From contig JAABRU010000051.1 in assembly GCA_011390755.1 (NCBI GenBank), positions 1-39,952 of the forward strand: a stretch of DNA of 39,952 nucleotides, read 5' to 3'. Numbering within the stretch: the stretch's first letter is position 1; each line of letters starts with the position of its first letter. A program made the translations under genes and the position numbers. Origin of the DNA: Desulfobacteraceae bacterium (GTDB lineage Bacteria > Desulfobacterota > Desulfobacteria > Desulfobacterales > Desulfococcaceae). Below are positions 8,806-17,883 of the stretch, piece after piece. The notes below the pieces were generated by a model. The model was not told the origin of the DNA and searched no databases. It saw nothing but the letters and a program-made list of their open reading frames with translations.

Positions 8806-8879
8806 GCTCCCGCGTCCCATTCTGTACGGGACGCGGGAGCGTGGGAACGAGCGAATTGTCTCGACAGTGTAGAGACAAT
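8806..8879. repeat. Paired hairpins between hsdM and the DUF1016 gene
   Basis: A 13-bp perfect stem GCTCCCGCGTCCC / GGGACGCGGGAGC (8806-8840) is followed by GTGGGAACGAGCG and a second stem ATTGTCTC / GAGACAAT (8855-8879). They belong to the same GTTCCCACGCTC repeat family seen at several sites in the window. Confidence 0.75.
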
Positions 8880-8887
8880 CCTTACTG

Positions 8888-10450
8888 TCACTCCCCATAC
8901 CCCAGCCCTTCCAGGTTCTTCCGGATAATCTCATCCAGCCGCAGTGATTCCCGCATCTGTTCATAGAGGGTTGCGGAGAGTTCCCCCATTTTTTCTTCAA
9001 AGGGAATGCCGTCGTCTTCCACTTCCTCTGCGCCCACATAGCGCCCCGGTGTGAGGACATAATTATGGGATTTGATTTCTTCCAGAGTGGCGGATTTGCA
9101 GAACCCGGGTTTGTCCGCATATGCCCCTTTTTTCCCCTTTTTTCCTTCCCCCCTTTTCCACGCGTGGTAGGTGTCGGCGATTTCCGCAATTTCTTCCGGG
9201 GACAGTTCCCGGTGAATCCTATCCACCAGCGCGCCCATTTTCCGGGCATCAATGAACAGGGTTTCGCCCTGCCGGTTCCGGTATCCCCTTTCCCTGTCTT
9301 CCTTTTTGGATTTTGTGAGGAACCAGAGGCAGACCGGAATCTGGGTGGTGTAGAAAAGCTGGCCGGGCAGGGCGATCATGCAGTCCGTCAGATCGTTTTC
9401 AATCATTTTCTGCCGGATGGCCCCTTCCCCGTTGGTGGTGGTGGACATGGAACCGTTGGCCAGCACAAATCCGGCCAGGCCCTTTTCGGAGAGTTTGGAA
9501 ACCATGTGCAGAATCCAGGCATAGTTGGCATTGCCCGCGGGCGGTACTTCATAACCGGCCCAGCGGGGATCGTCTGTCAGTTCATTTTCCGCGCGCCAGT
9601 GTTTCTGATTGAAAGGGGGATTGGCCATGATGAAATCGGCTTTCAGGTCCTGATGCTGGTCGTTGAAAAAGGTATCCGCGGACACTTCCCCCAGGTTGGC
9701 GGATATGCCGCGCACGGCCAGATTCATTTTGGCCAGTTTGTAGGTGGCCGTGGTGAATTCCTGCCCGTATATGGAAATGTCCCTGGTGCTGCCGTGATGG
9801 CTTTTCACAAATTTGACGGACTGCACAAACATGCCGCCGGAACCGCAGCAGGGATCGTAAATCTTGCCTTTGTAGGGTTCGATCATTTCGGCTATCAGAT
9901 TGACAATGCAGCCGGGGGTGTAGAATTCCCCTCCTTTTTTGCCTTCGCTGGCGGCAAATTTGCCCAGGAAATATTCATAGACCCGGCCCACCACATCCTG
10001 CTCCTTGTCCGTGGTTCGGATATTGCTGATGGTGTCTATCAGTGCGGCCAGTCTGCCCGCATCCAGCCCCAGGCGGGAAAAATAGTTGTCGGGCAGCGCT
10101 CCTTTGAGGGATTTGTTGTTTTTTTCCACGGTAAAGAGGGCCGTGTCAATTTTCACGGCGATGTCATCCTGCTTGGCATGTTTTTTCACATAGGCCCAGC
10201 GGGCTTCTTCGGGCAGGTAAAAGACATTTTTCATGGTGTAGAATTCCACCATATCCGCATAGGCCTCTTTGCCTTCGGTCAGCAGTTCCTTTCTTCTTTC
10301 CTCAAATTTGTCACCGGCGAATTTGAGAAAGATGAGACTTAAGACCACATGCTTGTATTCCGAAGGTTCCACACTGCCCCGCAGTTTGTTTGCGGAATCC
10401 CACAGACCTTCTTCAAACCCCATCTGTTTTTTTACTGCTTTTTTTGCCAT
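8888..10450 (-). CDS. hsdM: Type I DNA methyltransferase subunit (HsdM)
   Basis: This 520-residue N6-adenine methyltransferase modifies host DNA together with HsdS. The HsdM N-terminal helical domain (about 10-140) is followed by the SAM-binding motif DPCCGSGGM at 199-207 and catalytic motif IV NPPF at 277-280. GGEFYTP just before motif I is also typical. The start at 10450 has AGGA upstream. It is the first gene of the minus-strand restriction locus. The last codons GGG TAT GGG GAG TGA contain an out-of-frame ATG that would read M-G-S-D, the same first four residues as HsdS. Confidence 0.96.
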   Translation of the reverse strand: MAKKAVKKQMGFEEGLWDSANKLRGSVEPSEYKHVVLSLIFLKFAGDKFEERRKELLTEGKEAYADMVEFYTMKNVFYLPEEARWAYVKKHAKQDDIAVKIDTALFTVEKNNKSLKGALPDNYFSRLGLDAGRLAALIDTISNIRTTDKEQDVVGRVYEYFLGKFAASEGKKGGEFYTPGCIVNLIAEMIEPYKGKIYDPCCGSGGMFVQSVKFVKSHHGSTRDISIYGQEFTTATYKLAKMNLAVRGISANLGEVSADTFFNDQHQDLKADFIMANPPFNQKHWRAENELTDDPRWAGYEVPPAGNANYAWILHMVSKLSEKGLAGFVLANGSMSTTTNGEGAIRQKMIENDLTDCMIALPGQLFYTTQIPVCLWFLTKSKKEDRERGYRNRQGETLFIDARKMGALVDRIHRELSPEEIAEIADTYHAWKRGEGKKGKKGAYADKPGFCKSATLEEIKSHNYVLTPGRYVGAEEVEDDGIPFEEKMGELSATLYEQMRESLRLDEIIRKNLEGLGYGE

Positions 10451-10503
10451 ATTTTTTTCCTGAATCCTTATTTTCCGTGAGTCAGTGTCATTGATCTGAG
10501 AAA

Positions 10504-10650
10504 TTCAGTAGATCGAAACGTTTCCGGAGGAGTGCAAAAATTGTATTTTTGCATATGTCAACCGGCAACTGCAACCTTGCAAAAATATAATTTTTGCACT
10601 CCGGGACAGTCGTAAAAACGTATCCGGGGAAAACTTTTCGATCTACTGAA
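10504..10650. repeat. 145-bp palindromic element, copy A
   Basis: The outer arms TTCAGTAGATCGAAA / TTTTCGATCTACTGAA and inner arms GGAGTGCAAAAATT / AATTTTTGCACTCC make the whole ~147 bp a long imperfect hairpin. Copies B (13030-13176) and C (14764-14908) share the layout. It lies in the 300-bp gap upstream of hsdM, in which no gene is seen. Confidence 0.88.
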
Positions 10651-10657
10651 ATTAGGG

Positions 10658-10682
10658 ACTGCCAAACTGAAAGTTTGGCAGT
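10658..10682. repeat. CCAAACTGAAAGTTTGG hairpin
   Basis: An 11-bp perfect stem (ACTGCCAAACT / AGTTTGGCAGT) with a GAA loop is followed by ATTTTC. The same hairpin type recurs next to the other palindromic elements (near 14740, 14940 and 17730). It may act as a weak terminator at the end of the antiporter gene region. Confidence 0.6.
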
Positions 10683-10751
10683 ATTTTCAATATGATTTCA
10701 GCGTCCCAAACCTTCGGTTCGGAACGCCGCCGCGCTTACGGAAGGGGCATC

Positions 10752-12755
10752 TTAGGTTAGCACAGTACTGCCCTCAGGGGAGGGGGCCTGCTGCGGCGAC
10801 TGCCCCAAAGCCGAGAGCCGGAAATTTTCCCTTTCCCGGGGACTGCCGATAACCGTCAGCAGATCAGTGCCGGAAAAACGGTATTGAACAGTGGGATTCG
10901 GATAAAAAATACCCTCGTGAATAACTCCGACCACGGATGCCCCGGTGCGGCTGCGGATTTGCAGTTCCTGAATACTTTTTCCGCAAAAGGGACTGTCCGC
11001 GGTCAGCTGAACCCAGGACAGTTCCAGCAGATGACCGGCGTTTTTCAGCTGTGTCATGAGCTGGTAATCCCCGATGTTTTCATATGCGGGTTTGTATAAC
11101 TGCTGCCGCATGGCATCGCTGTATTTCTGGATCATGGTGGCGGGAATTTTCAGATGAACCAAAGCCTGCCGCGCGATTTCCAGACCGGCTTCCAGTTCCG
11201 GCAGAACCACCATGTAAACCCCTTCTTCATAAAGTGTTTCCATCTGCTCTGTGCCCGCGGCCCGCACAACAATATTCAGCCGGGGATTGAGCACTTTTAC
11301 CTGCCGGACAATGGACCGGGCCGCCACAATGGAGGGGATGGTAATGAGCAGGAGCTCGGCTTTTTCAATTTCCGCGGCCTCCAGTACGATCTCCTGACTT
11401 ACATCTCCGTAAATCACGGGAAAACCTTCGGTCTTGCACTGTGTAATGCGCTGGTAATTCAGCTCTGCAATTACAAAAGGGACATCCAGTTTTGTCAGCA
11501 TCTCTGCAATATGCTGCCCCACCCGTCCGCCGCCTGCAATGATTACATGACCGGACAATCCGTGTTCGGGCAGATTGACGGTCTGCAGAGGTTCCCTCCG
11601 GAACAGACGTTTTTTCCAGTTATAAAAAGTGGCTGTCAGACCGGACAGGGGCGGGGTGATGACCATGCTGATGACAGCAGTAGTCAGTACCAGGGAATAG
11701 AGATTTTTATCAATGGACTGGGTTTCCAGTCCGATTCTCGCCAGCACAAAAGAAAATTCCCCCACCTGAAAAAGTCCGAGTCCCACTGCCAGGGGAACCA
11801 CATTGCTGTAACCGAAGAGCCGGGTAATGCAGGCAAAAATGAGACCTTTTCCCAAACAGACCAGCAGCACCAGCAGCAGCACGGTTTTTCCTTTGGCAAT
11901 AAAAAAAGCCGGATCCAGCATCATGCCCACTGATGTGAAAAAGAGCAGACCGAACACATCCCGCAGGGGGATAATATCACTTAAGGCCTGATGACCGTAT
12001 TCGGATTCACTCAGCACCATTCCGGCCACAAAGGCACCGAAGGCAAAGGAAAGACCGAAAAGCCAGGTGGCATAACCGATGCCCAGCCCCATTGCCATAA
12101 TGGTCAGCAGAAAAAGTTCTCTGGAATTCCAGCGGGCCGCATAACGCAGCAGACGGGGCAGGAGTTTTGTACCCAGCAGAAACATGGTTCCCAGAAAAAA
12201 TGCGGATTTCAGCGCGGCTATTCCCAGCAGAGGGAGCCCGGCTTTGGGGTCTTTGAGCTGGGGCAGGATAATCATCAGCGGGACAACCGCCAGATCCTGC
12301 ACAATCAGCATACCGATCATAACCCGGCTGGAAAGGGTTCCCATCCAGCCCTGATTCATGAGGGTTTTTAAAAGCACCATGGTGCTGGAAAGGGAAATCA
12401 GCCCGCCCAGCCACAGGGAGGCCGTTCTGTCCCATCCGAGAAACTGCCCGATAATAAAACCGTAGATCAGGGTCAAAAGAATCTGTATGGGGGTTCCGAT
12501 AAGGGCCACATTGCGCACAGGTCTGAGTTCGCTGAATGAAAATTCCAGACCCAGGGCAAAAAGCAGCAGGGCCACGCCGATTTCCGATAGCAGCTCAATC
12601 TCATGAATATCGGTGATGGCCCCGAGTGTATAAGGGCCGATACAGATTCCCGCCAGAATATAACCCAGAATCAGCGGTTGTTTCAAACGCTGGGCAATCA
12701 CGGCTCCGGGCAGGGCCGCAATGACAATAATCACAATACTCGATGCAATTCCCAT
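10752..12755 (-). CDS. KefB-type monovalent cation/proton antiporter (CPA2)
   Basis: This 667-residue inner-membrane transporter exchanges potassium or sodium for protons. The membrane domain (about 1-385) shows many hydrophobic helices and family signatures such as [10 protein letters not shown] (121-130) and QDLAVVPL (153-160). A cytosolic TrkA-N (RCK) domain follows, with the dinucleotide-binding turn IIAGGGRVG at about 405-413. A TrkA-C-like domain is near 585-650 and regulates gating by ligands. I place the start at 12755 (MGIASS), preceded by AGAAAGGAAA. The longer in-frame extension to 12938 is unlike the family and lacks a convincing binding site. The ion specificity is not readable from sequence. 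Confidence 0.92.
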   Translation of the reverse strand: MGIASSIVIIVIAALPGAVIAQRLKQPLILGYILAGICIGPYTLGAITDIHEIELLSEIGVALLLFALGLEFSFSELRPVRNVALIGTPIQILLTLIYGFIIGQFLGWDRTASLWLGGLISLSSTMVLLKTLMNQGWMGTLSSRVMIGMLIVQDLAVVPLMIILPQLKDPKAGLPLLGIAALKSAFFLGTMFLLGTKLLPRLLRYAARWNSRELFLLTIMAMGLGIGYATWLFGLSFAFGAFVAGMVLSESEYGHQALSDIIPLRDVFGLLFFTSVGMMLDPAFFIAKGKTVLLLVLLVCLGKGLIFACITRLFGYSNVVPLAVGLGLFQVGEFSFVLARIGLETQSIDKNLYSLVLTTAVISMVITPPLSGLTATFYNWKKRLFRREPLQTVNLPEHGLSGHVIIAGGGRVGQHIAEMLTKLDVPFVIAELNYQRITQCKTEGFPVIYGDVSQEIVLEAAEIEKAELLLITIPSIVAARSIVRQVKVLNPRLNIVVRAAGTEQMETLYEEGVYMVVLPELEAGLEIARQALVHLKIPATMIQKYSDAMRQQLYKPAYENIGDYQLMTQLKNAGHLLELSWVQLTADSPFCGKSIQELQIRSRTGASVVGVIHEGIFYPNPTVQYRFSGTDLLTVIGSPRERENFRLSALGQSPQQAPSPEGSTVLT

Positions 12756-13485
12756 TGATACATTTTCCTTTCTGAAGCTGTCCTGCAAATCTCCGGACAG
12801 TGTTCTGCCTTGTTCATTCGGATGATTCTGTAAAGAAAATAAGAAAATCCCTCCCTCCGCCTTTACAAAAAAGGGACTTGTCCCAGGTTTGCAGAATATC
12901 ACAAAAGACCTTTTATTTAAAGCATATTCCCCGGACACGCCAAGCGCCCTGTAAGATCAGCAGATATATTGACGGTGACCCGGGGTTTTGCTAAAGTGTT
13001 TGAGAAAATATTTTTGGGTTTTCTGCAGGTTCAGCAGACGGGAAAGTTTCCGGAGGAGTGCAAAAATTGTATTTTTGCATGGGTCAGCGGAGAGCGGCGG
13101 CGGTGCAAAAATACAATTTCTGCCCTCCGGGACAGCAGTAAAACCGTATCCGGGGGAAATTTTTCAATATGCTGAGACTGGGGGAAAAACGAAACCCGGC
13201 AGATTCAGTATGCCGGGATTCACTGCATTCACCCCGGCCTGCCCCAAAACAATTATTTGAAACACAATAATAATGCACCGGAGACATTGACGGTGACGCA
13301 GGGCTTTGCCAATGCCCCCAACGTTACTGACACAAGGCGGAAAGAATCTGTCCGGAGTCCCCGACTGAAAGTGCGGGACACTGAAATAATTTACAAAAAT
13401 ACTGCCGGACTTTCCGTTTGGCACTCCGTAATTTTCTAAAATCAGTGACATTGTAATGCACCCTGCAGAAAGAACAGAGGAATTG
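12756..13485. other. Non-coding repeat-rich gap
   Basis: No gene is seen in this ~730 bp. It holds palindromic element copy B and two direct copies of a GACGGTGACNCNGGGNTTTGC string (12971-12991 and 13289-13309). A GTCCCCGACTGAAAGTGCGGGAC hairpin-like repeat lies near 13355. The divergent promoters of the antiporter gene and the LarA-like gene must lie here, but I cannot place them with confidence. Confidence 0.6.
13030..13176. repeat. 145-bp palindromic element, copy B
   Basis: It has the same core as copies A and C (GTTTCCGGAGGAGTGCAAAA and the complementary half), with more decayed outer arms (TTCAGCAGACGGGAAAG / TTTTTCAATATGCTGA). The decay suggests that it is the oldest of the three. 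Confidence 0.85.
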
Positions 13486-14730
13486 ATGCACCGGTACGCA
13501 GATCTGAAATACGGAAAAAGGAAAATTTCTTTTACCCTGCCGGATCACGCGGATGTTTATGCTGTCCGTGATCCGGAAATCAATATCACAGCTGCAAAAT
13601 TCCGCATCCGTCTGGAAAAAGACCTGGAAAACGGAAAATGGGAAAATCCGGACTCCATCGTCATTGCCGTGGCAGACAAAACCCGTCGCTGCGGCTATCC
13701 CGAATATCTGCCTGTGCTTACAGAAGTGCTGACGGATTTCGGTGTGAAAGCATCCCGCATCACCTTCCATATTGCTTACGGAACCCATGCACCCCAAAAT
13801 GATGAAGAATCCCGCGCGGTATACGGAAAATGCTATGATATATTCCCTTTTGTTCATCATGACTGCCGCAGAAAGGAATCCTTTGTTTTTTTGGGAAAGA
13901 CGGGCCGCGGCACTCCTGTCATGCTGCCCAGGAAAATATATGAAGCAGGATTTCTTATCACCTTCGGGGCAGTATCCCATCATTATTTTGCCGGATACGG
14001 CGGGGGACGCAAACTGATTTTTCCGGGGCTGGGTTTCCGGGAGGCTGTTTACCGGAATCACGGGCTTTTTCTGGACAGGAAAAACCGGAAAACAGAAACA
14101 TTCTGTCATCCGGGAATGCTGGACGGCAACCCCCTGGCCGAAGATCTCGCAGAATATGAAACATACCGCCCAGCGGATCTGGCAGTCCACGGCATTGCAG
14201 ACAGCAGGGGGAATGTCTGCGATCTCCTGGTGGGCAGGGGAGCATCCCATTTCCGCAGTGCCTGCAGACTGCATGGAAAAAACAGCGAAATCCGCACAGA
14301 ACAGTCCTATGATACAGTGCTGGCTTCCTGCGGCGGAGAACCCAAAGACATCAATATGATACAGAGTCACAAGGCCATCCATAATGCCGCCGCATTTGTG
14401 AAAGACGGCGGTTCTCTCATCATCCTGGCCGCCTGCCGGGACGGTATCGGTTCCCGGACTTTTCTCCCCTGGTTTGACATGGGAAGTTACGGTGCGGCAT
14501 TTGACAGGCTGGCTGAAAATTATGAGGGGAACGGTGGAACTGCACTGGCTATGATGGAAAAAACACAGCGGATTCGGATTTTTATGATGACGGAACTGCC
14601 AGCGGATATTGTAAAACATATGGGGGCGGAAAAAATCACTGAAGAAGATGTCCGGAAGAAAATAAAGGAAAGCAGCAAAAGTCTGGCGGTTTTTCCCCAT
14701 GCGGCCCTGTCTGTGCGGCAATACTCTTAG
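13486..14730 (+). CDS. LarA-like (DUF2088) nickel-pincer enzyme family protein
   Basis: This 414-residue protein has the LarA fold signature. Lactate racemase LarA uses a nickel-pincer nucleotide attached to a lysine. The matching residues are H101 in YGTHAP, H166 in SHHYFAGYGGGRK, the cofactor-type lysine K176, and H192 in RNHG. I prefer the ATG at 13486 (MHRYADL) because AGAGG lies 5 nt upstream; an in-frame ATG at 13456 has no good site. No larB, larC or larE maturation gene is nearby. The family is broad and contains racemases and epimerases of various 2-hydroxyacids, so the substrate is unknown. It is convergent with lpxK. Confidence 0.85.
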   Translation: MHRYADLKYGKRKISFTLPDHADVYAVRDPEINITAAKFRIRLEKDLENGKWENPDSIVIAVADKTRRCGYPEYLPVLTEVLTDFGVKASRITFHIAYGTHAPQNDEESRAVYGKCYDIFPFVHHDCRRKESFVFLGKTGRGTPVMLPRKIYEAGFLITFGAVSHHYFAGYGGGRKLIFPGLGFREAVYRNHGLFLDRKNRKTETFCHPGMLDGNPLAEDLAEYETYRPADLAVHGIADSRGNVCDLLVGRGASHFRSACRLHGKNSEIRTEQSYDTVLASCGGEPKDINMIQSHKAIHNAAAFVKDGGSLIILAACRDGIGSRTFLPWFDMGSYGAAFDRLAENYEGNGGTALAMMEKTQRIRIFMMTELPADIVKHMGAEKITEEDVRKKIKESSKSLAVFPHAALSVRQYS

Positions 14731-14763
14731 GGCGGCGGAGTGCCAAACTGAAATTTTGGCATA

Positions 14764-14908
14764 CTCAGTAGATCGAAAAGTTTCCGGAGGAGTGCAAAAA
14801 TTGTATTTTTGCATAGGGAGCCGGGAACCGGGGCCGTGCAAAAATACAATTTTTGCACTCCGGGGCAGCTGTAAAACCGTCTCCGGGGGAAACTTTTCGA
14901 TCTACTGA
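14764..14908. repeat. 145-bp palindromic element, copy C
   Basis: This is the best-preserved copy, with outer arms CTCAGTAGATCGAAAAG / CTTTTCGATCTACTGA and inner arms around GGAGTGCAAAAATTGTATTT. Copies of the CCAAACTGAAAGTTTGG hairpin type flank it at about 14740 and 14936-14952. It fills the gap between the convergent LarA-like gene and lpxK. Confidence 0.9.
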
Positions 14909-14942
14909 TATTGAAATAATTCGGAGAAATACCGCCAAACTT

Positions 14943-16106
14943 TCAGTTTGGTACTTCTTGTTTTTTCAGAACAATAGCAGTGGGCAGGGCTTTTCTGATA
15001 AATTCCTGAAACATCCGGCTGTCTTTTCCAAAATCAATTTCAATCCCGATGACCGCCAGGGGGATGTCTTTGAAAGCCGGGGAAACCGGGGAAGGCGGAA
15101 CATCATGGATCCGCATATAGTCTTTTTCTGTGGTGACAATCCATCGGGCCGCTGTTTTCTGTGCTGATTCCCGGATTTGGGCAATATCCGAATCCGAATA
15201 GGGGTGATGATCGGGAAATTCCTTTGTTCCCGCAATAACACATCCCAGAGACCTGACTGTGCGGTGAAAATCCTCATTTTTTGCAATACCGGAAAAAAGA
15301 AAAACCCGGCAGCCCTTTATATCTGAAATATCCCCCTTTTCCTTTTTCCCTGCTTTTACAACACAATGAAGATGGGGTTGGTGACTGCTTCTGAAAACAG
15401 GCCGGTTTCCTGCCATATATTTCAAATACTCCGGAACCGGATTTTCCCCGCAGCGGGTCACAATAAAAGCATCCGCCCGCTTCAGGGCAGAAAGGGCTTC
15501 CCGCAGCGGGCCGCGGGGCAGGACATGACCGTTGCCAAAGGGCTTTTTGCAGTCCGACAGCAGCAGATTCAGGTTCCGGCGGATTTTCAGATGCTGATAG
15601 GCATCATCCAGGAGAATAATATCCGGCCGGAATTTTTCAATGGCCGACATTCCGGCCGCATAGCGGTTTCTGCCAATGACAACGGGGATATTTTTCAGTT
15701 GCAGCGCCATCATAAAAGGCTCATCCCCGGCTTCCCCGGCTGTCATGTAAAGGGCTTTTCCATCGCTGACAATCCCCCTTTTTTTGGAGAATGTTCCCCC
15801 GTATCCCCGGCTGAGAATGCAGACGCTGTATCCGGATTTCTGCATCAGCTTTGCCAGATACAGGGTCATGGGCGTTTTCCCGGTTCCGCCCGCGGTGATA
15901 TTCCCCACAGAAATGACAAAACAGGGAAGGCTTCGGGAGCGGAGAATATTTTTTTCATACAGAAAAGCCCGGAAAGAGACTGCGCTTTTGTAAATCAGGG
16001 AAAAAGCATAGAGAATAGCACCTGCAATGCCGCTATCCTTATCCTGCTGTATGATTTTTTCAATCCCCCCGCGGAGTCTGTGTGTGAGTGTGTTTTTCGC
16101 TGTCAT
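14943..16106 (-). CDS. lpxK: Tetraacyldisaccharide 4'-kinase (LpxK)
   Basis: This 387-residue enzyme phosphorylates the 4' position of the lipid A disaccharide precursor at the inner membrane, a late step of lipid A synthesis. It marks the cell as having an LPS-type outer membrane. There is a short N-terminal hydrophobic segment (about 25-48). The Walker A motif GNITAGGTGKTP is at 68-79, followed by ILSRGYGG and the LLDDAYQH segment, all typical of LpxK. GGGGAAAAA lies just upstream of the ATG. The last codons (E-V-P-N and the TGA) are supplied by a CCAAACTGA repeat, so the native C-terminus was probably replaced by repeat sequence. Confidence 0.95.
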   Translation of the reverse strand: MTAKNTLTHRLRGGIEKIIQQDKDSGIAGAILYAFSLIYKSAVSFRAFLYEKNILRSRSLPCFVISVGNITAGGTGKTPMTLYLAKLMQKSGYSVCILSRGYGGTFSKKRGIVSDGKALYMTAGEAGDEPFMMALQLKNIPVVIGRNRYAAGMSAIEKFRPDIILLDDAYQHLKIRRNLNLLLSDCKKPFGNGHVLPRGPLREALSALKRADAFIVTRCGENPVPEYLKYMAGNRPVFRSSHQPHLHCVVKAGKKEKGDISDIKGCRVFLFSGIAKNEDFHRTVRSLGCVIAGTKEFPDHHPYSDSDIAQIRESAQKTAARWIVTTEKDYMRIHDVPPSPVSPAFKDIPLAVIGIEIDFGKDSRMFQEFIRKALPTAIVLKKQEVPN

Positions 16107-16747
16107 TTTTTCCCCGTTCCCACGTTCCGGTCATTGAGCCTGCCGAAATGTGCATCAATGCCGTCAGACCTTTCTCCCCCGGAAATGAAATTCCGGACTT
16201 ATCCCGGTTTATCCCCGAATCCTGAAAATCCCGGTTCAGACATAACATTTTCTCCCCATATATTCAACAGGAATAGTACCTGATAAATGCCTATGAATCA
16301 CCTGCGGATCAGCCCGCAGAAAACAGTCTGTCAAAAAAATGCAGAATAAATGAATATTTTACTTGATTTTTTTTTTCATAAAATTAACATCTTACAAAAT
16401 ATTATAATTTTTTGAATATATTGGGTGTGTTTACCCCTGCAGGAACACTTGCCAAAATTGCAGGGTAAGAAGTTACAGTGTAATGTAACGCAGTCGCTGA
16501 GAAAGGAGTGCGAAAATTATTTTTCGCCCACGCTCCGAAGGAGCGTGGGCGAAAGACCGCTCCGCTTAACTTTCGCACTCCGGGTTTCTCTGAATAACAT
16601 ACTGAATATAATCAGCATGAAACAGTTTTCTCAAAGGGTATGTTACATAACAAAGTTACAGCATTTTACCGCAGTTTCGGGCAGAAGCAGCATGTCGTTG
16701 CTTTGTTGGAAACTGTCAATATCACAACCTTATTATAAGGAGGATGT
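16107..16747. other. Non-coding gap upstream of the pilus locus
   Basis: No gene is supported here. A decayed CGTTCCCACGTTCCGGTCATTGAG repeat lies near 16115. A very AT-rich stretch at 16340-16430 is a likely promoter area for the pilus genes. Two small GTTACA...TGTAAC inverted repeats occur near 16471 and 16640 and could be operator-like, but this is not demonstrable here. Confidence 0.45.
16499..16590. repeat. Palindromic element with nested GC hairpin
   Basis: The outer arms GAGAAAGGAGTGCGAAA / TTTCGCACTCCGGGTTTCTC enclose a 12-bp perfect stem CGCCCACGCTCC / GGAGCGTGGGCG at 16525-16551. The GGAGTGC...GCACTCC frame recalls the 145-bp elements, while the inner hairpin is of the CCACGCTCC family. 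It therefore looks like one repeat inserted in another. Confidence 0.75.
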
Positions 16748-17338
16748 ATGACAAAGAGAATTCTGGCAATTGTATTGGCTTTGGCAATGGTGTTCGGTGC
16801 AGGTTCGGCTATGGCTGACATGTCCAGCGGAACCGCAGACTATGATGTTACCCTGGGAGATGTCTGTACCGTTGATACCACAGCAGCGACTACTTCTTTC
16901 GGTTTCCATCCGCTTATGAGTCCGCCTCTTGCTCCGGTCGGTTCAGGCAGTGTGTCTGCAGGCAGTGTGGATGTAACTTGTAGCCCTGGTGTAAATTATA
17001 TTCTGGGGGCTGACGGAGGACTGAATGCAGGTGCAACTACTTATCCGACCTTTACTTATGCTGCACCTACCACACTTGCCATGGTTGACGGATCAGGCAA
17101 TTTTGTCGGTTATTATTTACATGACGGCACTGGATTTATACTTGGAGATGCAGATCTTCCAGGTATTGACCCGCTTTATTCTCCATTTTCTTTAAACCCA
17201 ACAGGTGCCAACGGCTGGGGCGGAGTCGGAAGCGGTGGGGTTCAGACTTACGGCCTTTTTGCAGATGTGTTCATAGATGATCCCGCACTGGTGGCAGGAA
17301 CCTATACGGATACGGTTACATTTACAGTGGTCTGGTAA
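16748..17338 (+). CDS. Spore coat U (SCPU) domain pilus subunit
   Basis: This 196-residue secreted protein has a clear signal peptide (MTKRILAIVLALAMVFGAGS, cleaved near AMA-D). A single SCPU domain, about residues 35-196, ends in the family pattern GTYTDTVTFTVVW. SCPU proteins are subunits of archaic chaperone-usher pili (Csu type) and of the Myxococcus spore coat. A cysteine pair is visible (one in DVCTVD, one in VTCSPG). A strong AGGAGG lies 5-6 nt before the ATG, suggesting high expression. With the downstream two-domain SCPU protein, chaperone and usher it forms a fimbrial locus; this one is probably the main rod subunit. Confidence 0.9.
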   Translation: MTKRILAIVLALAMVFGAGSAMADMSSGTADYDVTLGDVCTVDTTAATTSFGFHPLMSPPLAPVGSGSVSAGSVDVTCSPGVNYILGADGGLNAGATTYPTFTYAAPTTLAMVDGSGNFVGYYLHDGTGFILGDADLPGIDPLYSPFSLNPTGANGWGGVGSGGVQTYGLFADVFIDDPALVAGTYTDTVTFTVVW

Positions 17339-17365
17339 ACCGAATCTGAAAAACTGTTAATTCGT

Positions 17366-17464
17366 TCCACTCGTTCCCACGCCCATTTCGGCAAGCTCAA
17401 TGACCGGAGCGTGGGAACGAAGCATATTCATAAATCCGGAGTGCCTGCACTCCGGATTTCTTTT
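17366..17464 (+). terminator. Repeat hairpin plus rho-independent terminator
   Basis: A GTTCCCACGCCC...GAGCGTGGGAACGA repeat hairpin (17366-17422) is followed by a 12-bp perfect stem AATCCGGAGTGC / GCACTCCGGATT (17433-17458) with a 2-nt loop and a TTCTTTT tail. The second structure would terminate transcripts of the first SCPU gene, implying separate control of the downstream pilus genes. The rest of the gap to 17883 holds an AT-rich stretch and a GTCCCGAACTGAAAGTTTGG hairpin near 17727. Confidence 0.7.
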
Positions 17465-17883
17465 ATCTTCTGAACTTGTGCAGGCAAAATCTTATGATTG
17501 AACAAAAAATACAATATTATCATGCTGTTGAATCTTTAAAAGTTTCCAAATTTACAAATCTTTAACATATTGAAATTACAACATATCCAAAAATACTTAT
17601 TTGGATAAATATAGACATAATATATTATTGTTTCAGGTAGTTAAAATGATTAAACCGCAAAATAGCTGCGCAAGTTCAGTATCTTTATACTTGATACTCG
17701 CCCAATACCGTTACGTTAAGGGACGCGGAGTCCCGAACTGAAAGTTTGGGACGGTGAAATGATGCGGAAAATCCTGCCAAAATTCCGTTTCACTTCATTT
17801 TGGCACTCCAAAAATTTCTTAACTTCATGGCCTTGAAACAGAGACTCGTTACGGATTTATCCGTTTTCAGGAATTTATCCTTT

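Noticed and set aside
8783-8878. N-terminal extension of the second DUF1016 protein
   Set aside because: It is encoded entirely by intergenic hairpins and absent from the paralogue. The ATG at 8782 has a good ribosome binding site.
9065-10342. 425-residue plus-strand open frame
   Set aside because: It is the antisense shadow of hsdM, rich in Gly, Phe and His, with no recognisable family.
12756-12938. 61-residue N-terminal extension of the antiporter
   Set aside because: It is unlike the family, and the internal ATG at 12755 has AGAAAGGAAA at a good distance and begins the first membrane helix.
13324-14841. 505-residue minus-strand open frame
   Set aside because: It runs antisense to the LarA-like gene and into palindromic repeats at both ends. 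The plus-strand gene has clear family residues.
16425-16751. 108-residue plus-strand open frame upstream of the pilin gene
   Set aside because: It crosses a palindromic element, has no binding site or domain, and its end overlaps the pilin ribosome binding site.
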